Shown: piece after piece, positions 5,137 to 8,669 of the stretch
Layout: each line of letters starts with the position of its first letter
How positions within the stretch are numbered: the stretch's first letter is position 1
Origin: Acidobacteriota bacterium
Lineage (GTDB): Bacteria > Acidobacteriota > Vicinamibacteria > Vicinamibacterales > UBA8438
Direction: 5' to 3'
DNA length: 8,669 bases
NCBI GenBank assembly: GCA_011523485.1
Contig: WTGR01000826.1
Location: 1-8,669 of the forward strand
Notes under the pieces: model-generated
Databases searched by the model: none
The model's input: the letters and a program-made list of their open reading frames with translations, nothing else
What the model was told of the DNA's origin: nothing
Program-made: the position numbers and the translations under genes

Positions 5137-7339
5137 GAACGAGCTCCCTGTACAGACCGTCCTCAACGGCTATCAGTCGGTCATGCACGCCTTCCTGGAT
5201 CGCGCGCCCGCCATCGAGCACGACGATCCGGTCGCTGTCGCGGATGGTGCTCAGACGATGGGCGACGATCAGGCAGGAGCAGCCGCGGCGGCGCAGGGCA
5301 TCGTCGATGAGGCTCTCGGTGATCGCATCCAGCGCCGCCGTCGCCTCGTCGAGAATCAGCAGCGAAGGACCCGGCACCAGGGCGCGGGCGATTTCCAGCC
5401 GCTGGCGCTGACCGCCGCTGAAGTTGCGACCCCACTCCTCCACTTCGGCGTCGTAGCCGTGGGAGCGGGCCATGATGTCTTCGTGGATCGCCGCGTCCCG
5501 GGCCGCGGCGATCAGCTGAGGGTCCGGAACGGTCGGATCCCAAAGCGTGAGGTTGTCGCGCACCGTGCCCGCGATTAGCGCGGTATCCTGGCTCACGAGC
5601 GATATCGAATCGTTCAGCACGTCGCGCGGGATGTCCTCGCGGTCCATCCCGTCGAACAGGATCTCGCCCGACCAGGGCTGGTGGATCCCTGCGGCCAGCA
5701 GCGCCAGGGTGGACTTGCCCGATCCGCTCGGCCCGACGATGGCGACTCGCTGGCCCGGTTCGATCGTGAGGTTGAAGCCCTCGATCAGCGGAGGCCGCTG
5801 GCGCTGAAAGCCGAACGTGACATCGCGCATCTCGATCCGGCCGCCCAGCCGTAGCCGTCCCGCGACGGTGACCACACGTGGAGCGTCCCGCCGGCTCCCG
5901 GCGCTTCGGGTCTCCGGGGCGGCAAGCACCTCTTCGAGCCGCGCAAGCTCCGCGTCGAGTGTGCGCAGAAGTTCCGCGAACTGCACGAACCGGCCGACGG
6001 GCTGGAGGAAGTTCCACGCAAGCATGTAGAAGGCGATCAGGCTGCCCAGCGAGATCTCTCCGGACATCGCCTGCCATCCACCGATACCCAGCACCGCCGC
6101 GCCGCCGAGCGCGGTAAACAGGACCGGAACGGCCTCCGTGACGTGGCCGAGCTCCTGGAATCTCTGGCGGACGTTGAGCTCGCGCGCCTGATGCCCGGTC
6201 CAGAGAGCGAAGAAATCGTCCTCCGATGCGCTCGCCCGAATGTTGTCGACGCTTCTCAAGCCCGCCAGACCGATCCCGGTCCACAGGCCCTGCTCGCGCC
6301 GCAGGCTGTGACTCTCGTCGGTTCGATAGCGACTGGCTGCGCGCGCCCCCGCGGCGCACAGGAGCGCGATCAGCGCCAGCACAGCCGCAAGCACCGCGTC
6401 GTAGACGAACATCAGCGAAAGGAAAGCGAGACTCATCGTCAGGTCGAGCGTCACGCCCACCAGCCTGTGCACGCCGACGGCGACCACCTGTTCGATCGAC
6501 TGCACGCGGGTCAGCAGATCGCCGGACATGCGCCGCGCGAAGAACTGGGCGGACCGGCCCAGAAGGCGTCCGACGAAGCGGTCCGCCTGACGCACGGCGA
6601 CGGCGATCGCCAACCGGCGCAGCGCCCGTTGACGAAGCCAGGTGAGGACATAGACGACGACGGCGGCGGCTGCCATCGCGCCGATCAGCGCGCCGGACCA
6701 CTCGTCCTGTCCGCCTTCCAGAACGTCGTCGACGAAAATGCCGAGCAGCACCGGCGCCGCCACTCCCGGAACCGCGAGCAGAAGCCCCGCGAGGAAGGAG
6801 AACAGCAGCGAGGATCTGAAGCCGCTCACCCAGGGCCACAGCCTGCGCAGCACCCCCGGCGGCTTCTTGGTTCGTTGGAACGATTTGCCGGGTTTGAGCT
6901 CCAGGGCCACGCCGGTGAAGCCGCGGTCGAAGCTCTCTTCGTCGACCGAACACCTGCCGCGGCTCGGATCGTTGAGGAAGTACCGTCCCTTCCCGATCCC
7001 TTCCAGCACCACGAAATGCCTGAACTCCCAGAACAGTATGGCCGGCAGGGAAAGCCCGGCGAGATCTTCCGGCTCCTGTTTCCAGCCCGTTGCCTCCAGG
7101 CCGAATTGCCGCGCGGCGCGTACGATGTCCGCAGCCGAACATCCATCGCGGCCGACGTCGCAGGCGTCCCGCATTTCCTCGAGCGACACCCAGCACCCGA
7201 AGTGGCGCAGCACCGAGGCAAGGCACGCCGCGCCGCATTCGGTCGCCTCGATCTGCAGGACCAGGGGCGTGCGCACGGGGCGCTTCAGGAGGCGCCGCAA
7301 CCGCTCGCTCAATCCCTTGGCAGGCATCGTCCGGGTCAA
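5126..7339 (-). CDS. NHLP/NHLM-system peptidase-containing ABC transporter (C39 leader peptidase plus exporter)
   Basis: A 737-residue protein of the PCAT type, matching the 'NHLM bacteriocin system ABC transporter, peptidase/ATP-binding protein' architecture (TIGR03796 from memory). The N-terminal C39 peptidase (residues ~25-150) is intact: oxyanion Gln29, catalytic Cys35 in QIEATECGAACLASVL, His108 in FRHFVVLEG and Asp124 in FLNDPSRG. Such domains cut leader peptides after a double-glycine-type motif as the substrate is exported. The membrane domain spans about 172-445. The nucleotide-binding domain is complete: Walker A GPSGSGKST 536-544, Gln584, signature SGGQRQ 641-646, Walker B LLILDEA 660-666 with Glu665, His694. 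The start is taken as TTG 7339 because GGGAG (7349-7353) is 9 bases upstream; an ATG four codons later (7327) is possible. The gene follows the adaptor gene after 26 bases and overlaps the next transporter gene by 11. All catalytic residues are present, so it should be functional. Confidence 0.95.
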   Translation of the reverse strand: MTRTMPAKGLSERLRRLLKRPVRTPLVLQIEATECGAACLASVLRHFGCWVSLEEMRDACDVGRDGCSAADIVRAARQFGLEATGWKQEPEDLAGLSLPAILFWEFRHFVVLEGIGKGRYFLNDPSRGRCSVDEESFDRGFTGVALELKPGKSFQRTKKPPGVLRRLWPWVSGFRSSLLFSFLAGLLLAVPGVAAPVLLGIFVDDVLEGGQDEWSGALIGAMAAAAVVVYVLTWLRQRALRRLAIAVAVRQADRFVGRLLGRSAQFFARRMSGDLLTRVQSIEQVVAVGVHRLVGVTLDLTMSLAFLSLMFVYDAVLAAVLALIALLCAAGARAASRYRTDESHSLRREQGLWTGIGLAGLRSVDNIRASASEDDFFALWTGHQARELNVRQRFQELGHVTEAVPVLFTALGGAAVLGIGGWQAMSGEISLGSLIAFYMLAWNFLQPVGRFVQFAELLRTLDAELARLEEVLAAPETRSAGSRRDAPRVVTVAGRLRLGGRIEMRDVTFGFQRQRPPLIEGFNLTIEPGQRVAIVGPSGSGKSTLALLAAGIHQPWSGEILFDGMDREDIPRDVLNDSISLVSQDTALIAGTVRDNLTLWDPTVPDPQLIAAARDAAIHEDIMARSHGYDAEVEEWGRNFSGGQRQRLEIARALVPGPSLLILDEATAALDAITESLIDDALRRRGCSCLIVAHRLSTIRDSDRIVVLDGGRAIQEGVHDRLIAVEDGLYRELVHAS
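5137..5149 (-). promoter_or_regulatory. Ribosome binding site of the second ABC transporter
   Basis: On the minus strand AGGGAG (5149-5144) precedes the ATG at 5136 by 7 bases. It lies inside the end of the upstream peptidase-transporter gene. This spacing supports the ATG at 5136 over the in-frame alternative at 5166. Confidence 0.65.
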
Positions 7340-7353
7340 CCCTTCATACTCCC
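7340..7353 (-). promoter_or_regulatory. Ribosome binding site of the peptidase-transporter gene
   Basis: On the minus strand GGGAG (7353-7349) is 9 bases before TTG 7339. The competing ATG at 7327 has only a GAAGG about 13 bases upstream. The TTG therefore has the better-spaced site, although the start codon itself is weaker. Confidence 0.45.
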
Positions 7354-7365
7354 GGCGTCCCGCCC

Positions 7366-8289
7366 TTAGCGCCGGATCAGGAGAGCGAACGGAGACGTTC
7401 GCTCAAGGACGATCTCTACCAGGCAGGGTGTTCCATCCCCGAGACCTCGCCCGAACCCGTCCCCGGAGGTGGATCGGTGTAGCAGAGAATCCGAAATCGC
7501 GAGCCGCAGGAAATGGCCCCGCCCCCCAGTCGCGGCACCGGGAAGCAACCTCGCCAGCCAACCCGGAGGGTCGACCGCCTGCGGCGCGATCGCGGCGAGC
7601 TCCGCCGGGAAGGATCGCCGTCCTTCCGCCGTGTGGACGGTCACGCGCGCAGTCATGCCCTCCGAGAGCGACCACGAATCTTCGCGCGAGACGAAGGCGG
7701 CTGCGTCAAGCCGGTCGCTGTCTCCGGTCACGAGCTCGGCGACTGCGCCACCCCGGGCGACTGCGTCGCCGGGAGAGGCGAAAAAGGCCGCGATTACCCC
7801 ATGGTGCGGACTTGGGAGCTCGATGGGTTTCGGGGGCGATGCTAGATCGTCCAGCAGGGCCCTGGCCGATGCCAGCAACCGCTTCGCATCGGCGTCGGTG
7901 GCGTTCTCCGCCGCGTCTTCCAGCACGCGGACGGCCGCAGCGGACAGCCCGCTCGGCTGCTCCGGTGTGGATGGAGCGACTTGGAGGATCGGCTGGCCTG
8001 CGGCCACCCGATCTCCCTCTCTGGCCGATGCTGCGGTGACCGTGCCGGGGAATGCCGACAGAACCGTTCGCCGTTCGCCGGACAGAACGAGCACCCCGTC
8101 CGAACGCAGTGTCCGTTCGACGCTGCCGAACGCGCCCCAAACCACGATCGCAACGAGCACCAGCCCCAGGCTCGCAAGTACGGCCCATTCGCGCGGGGCA
8201 GTCAGTTGCGCTCGCTCGTCAAGCGGCTCCAGATGGGCGCTACGGACGATCGCGCTTTCTCGAAACCGGCTGCCGCCGAATTCCGCCAC
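7366..8289 (-). CDS. NHLP/NHLM-system HlyD-type membrane fusion (adaptor) protein
   Basis: About 307 residues. The N-terminus has the pattern FRESAIVRSAHLEPLDERAQ followed by LTAPREWAVL, typical of NHLM-system secretion proteins (TIGR03794 from memory). It leads into one membrane anchor (about residues 34-54) and a periplasmic part. Two halves of a lipoyl-like barrel are visible (about 78-104, with GTVTAASAREGDRVAAGQPI, and 161-188, with GVIAAFFASPGDAVARGGAV). They flank a short helical insert of about 45 residues. A beta-barrel region follows (about 195-240). The role is to link the inner-membrane exporter to the outer envelope. The insert is much shorter than the long coiled-coil hairpin of HlyD/EmrA-type adaptors. 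Two GTG starts are possible, 8295 and 8289. GAGG (8299-8302) is 3 bases from the first and 9 from the second, so 8289 is preferred. The preceding gene ends 15 bases upstream, and the ribosome site begins just after its stop. Confidence 0.92.
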   Translation of the reverse strand: MAEFGGSRFRESAIVRSAHLEPLDERAQLTAPREWAVLASLGLVLVAIVVWGAFGSVERTLRSDGVLVLSGERRTVLSAFPGTVTAASAREGDRVAAGQPILQVAPSTPEQPSGLSAAAVRVLEDAAENATDADAKRLLASARALLDDLASPPKPIELPSPHHGVIAAFFASPGDAVARGGAVAELVTGDSDRLDAAAFVSREDSWSLSEGMTARVTVHTAEGRRSFPAELAAIAPQAVDPPGWLARLLPGAATGGRGHFLRLAISDSLLHRSTSGDGFGRGLGDGTPCLVEIVLERTSPFALLIRR

Positions 8290-8295
8290 AGGCAC

Positions 8296-8302
8296 CTTCC
8301 TC
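8296..8302 (-). promoter_or_regulatory. Ribosome binding site of the adaptor gene
   Basis: GAGGAAG on the minus strand (8302-8296) sits between the TAA of the preceding gene (8305-8307) and the GTG at 8289. With 9 bases from GAGG to GTG 8289, versus 3 to GTG 8295, it favours the shorter protein. Confidence 0.5.
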
Positions 8303-8304
8303 GG

Positions 8305-8669
8305 TTACGACAGCGGACGAAGAACGCAGGCAATATAACCCTTCGCCGCCAAAGCACGGTCACCGACACCGCGTCCCGGAGTCGGGAAGGCGATCTTGAC
8401 GTGATGGATGCCGCAATGAAGCTCCGAGAGTCCTCCGCGCGAATACAGGCGCTCGCTGCCGGTCGCGCGGCTCAGCGCAGCGGCCTTCGGGGGCAGACAC
8501 CAGCGCTCATGCGCCATCATATCCAGCGCCTCCTTCCAGCTACCGCCGGCGTGCCCCGGCTGGGACAGTTCCAGGCCGAGCCAGGGCGACACGCGCCCTT
8601 CTGCAATATCGAGTGCAAGGACATGGTTGTCCACGCCGCACGCGCGGAATGCCGACACCACCCATTCGA
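8305..8669 (-). CDS. Uncharacterised protein, C-terminal part (continues past the right edge), paralogue of the 377-residue protein
   Basis: The minus-strand frame is open from the window edge to a TAA at 8305-8307, giving 120 visible residues. In-frame GTG codons occur at 8661 and 8658, but the frame is open further upstream (Glu-Trp before them), and the relative at 1056-2189 has a much longer N-terminus. This is therefore probably a truncated view of a longer gene. Matching blocks in order are WLGLELSQ (vs RIGLELFQ), RWCLPPKAAAL (vs GLCLPRKMDGL), LHCGIHHVKIAF (vs VLTGIAHVKVSF) and ALAAKGY (vs AIEAKAY). No named family is recognised. It is the first visible gene of the minus-strand export operon and ends 15 bases before the adaptor start, so it is very likely co-expressed with the exporters. 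A biosynthetic or substrate-handling role is possible but only inferred. Confidence 0.8.
   Translation of the reverse strand, partial: EWVVSAFRACGVDNHVLALDIAEGRVSPWLGLELSQPGHAGGSWKEALDMMAHERWCLPPKAAALSRATGSERLYSRGGLSELHCGIHHVKIAFPTPGRGVGDRALAAKGYIACVLRPLS

Noticed and set aside
5181..7238. A 685-codon open frame on the minus strand within the peptidase-transporter gene
   Set aside because: It is the same strand in another frame. The product is an Arg-rich low-complexity string without motifs, while the accepted frame has intact C39 and ABC catalytic residues.
6143..8039. Long plus-strand open frames opposite the peptidase-transporter and adaptor genes
   Set aside because: They are antisense shadows with compositionally biased products and no ribosome sites or family resemblance.
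8305..8661. A complete 118-residue gene starting at GTG 8661
   Set aside because: The frame is open to the window edge and the related protein has about 250 more N-terminal residues, so this is better treated as a gene cut by the window.

Overview
The window is GC-rich DNA, most likely from a proteobacterium and plausibly an alphaproteobacterium. The grounds are the very high G+C, the third-position GC bias, an IS256-type insertion sequence with the C-terminal sequence typical of that group, and a CTTGACA-type -35 element. The species cannot be named from the sequence.

Layout, left to right. Positions 1-178 are the end of an IS256-family insertion sequence: the last 35 codons of its transposase, then the terminal inverted-repeat region. 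Positions 179-397 hold no recognisable gene but contain several short inverted repeats and a good promoter candidate (341-370). Two plus-strand genes follow. The first (398-955) is a small aspartyl/asparaginyl beta-hydroxylase-type Fe(II)/2-oxoglutarate oxygenase. The second (1056-2189) is an uncharacterised 377-residue protein. The rest, 2200-8669, is a compact minus-strand operon read from right to left: the C-terminal part of a second uncharacterised protein (8305 to beyond the right edge), an HlyD-type adaptor (7366-8289), an ABC transporter with an N-terminal C39 peptidase (5126-7339), and a second, larger ABC transporter with tandem sensor-like domains and a degenerate peptidase-like domain (2200-5136).

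The adaptor plus peptidase-ABC plus second ABC is the signature export module of nitrile hydratase leader peptide (NHLP/NHLM) natural-product clusters, a class of ribosomally made, post-translationally modified peptides (RiPPs). In such systems the C39 domain cuts the leader at a double-glycine-type site and the transporters and adaptor export the mature peptide. No precursor peptide and no classical core enzyme (LanM, YcaO, radical SAM) lies in the window. They would be expected to the right, upstream of the minus-strand operon. The hydroxylase is the only recognisable candidate tailoring enzyme here.

The most interesting observation is that the two unknown proteins are related to each other. 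The C-terminal ~110 residues of the 377-residue protein match the right-edge protein in four ordered blocks, so the export module is bracketed by two members of one uncharacterised family on opposite strands. Also notable: the plus- and minus-strand gene sets converge with 10 bases between them, and their two stop codons form the outer ends of a perfect hairpin. The second transporter carries a C39-like fold with no cysteine.
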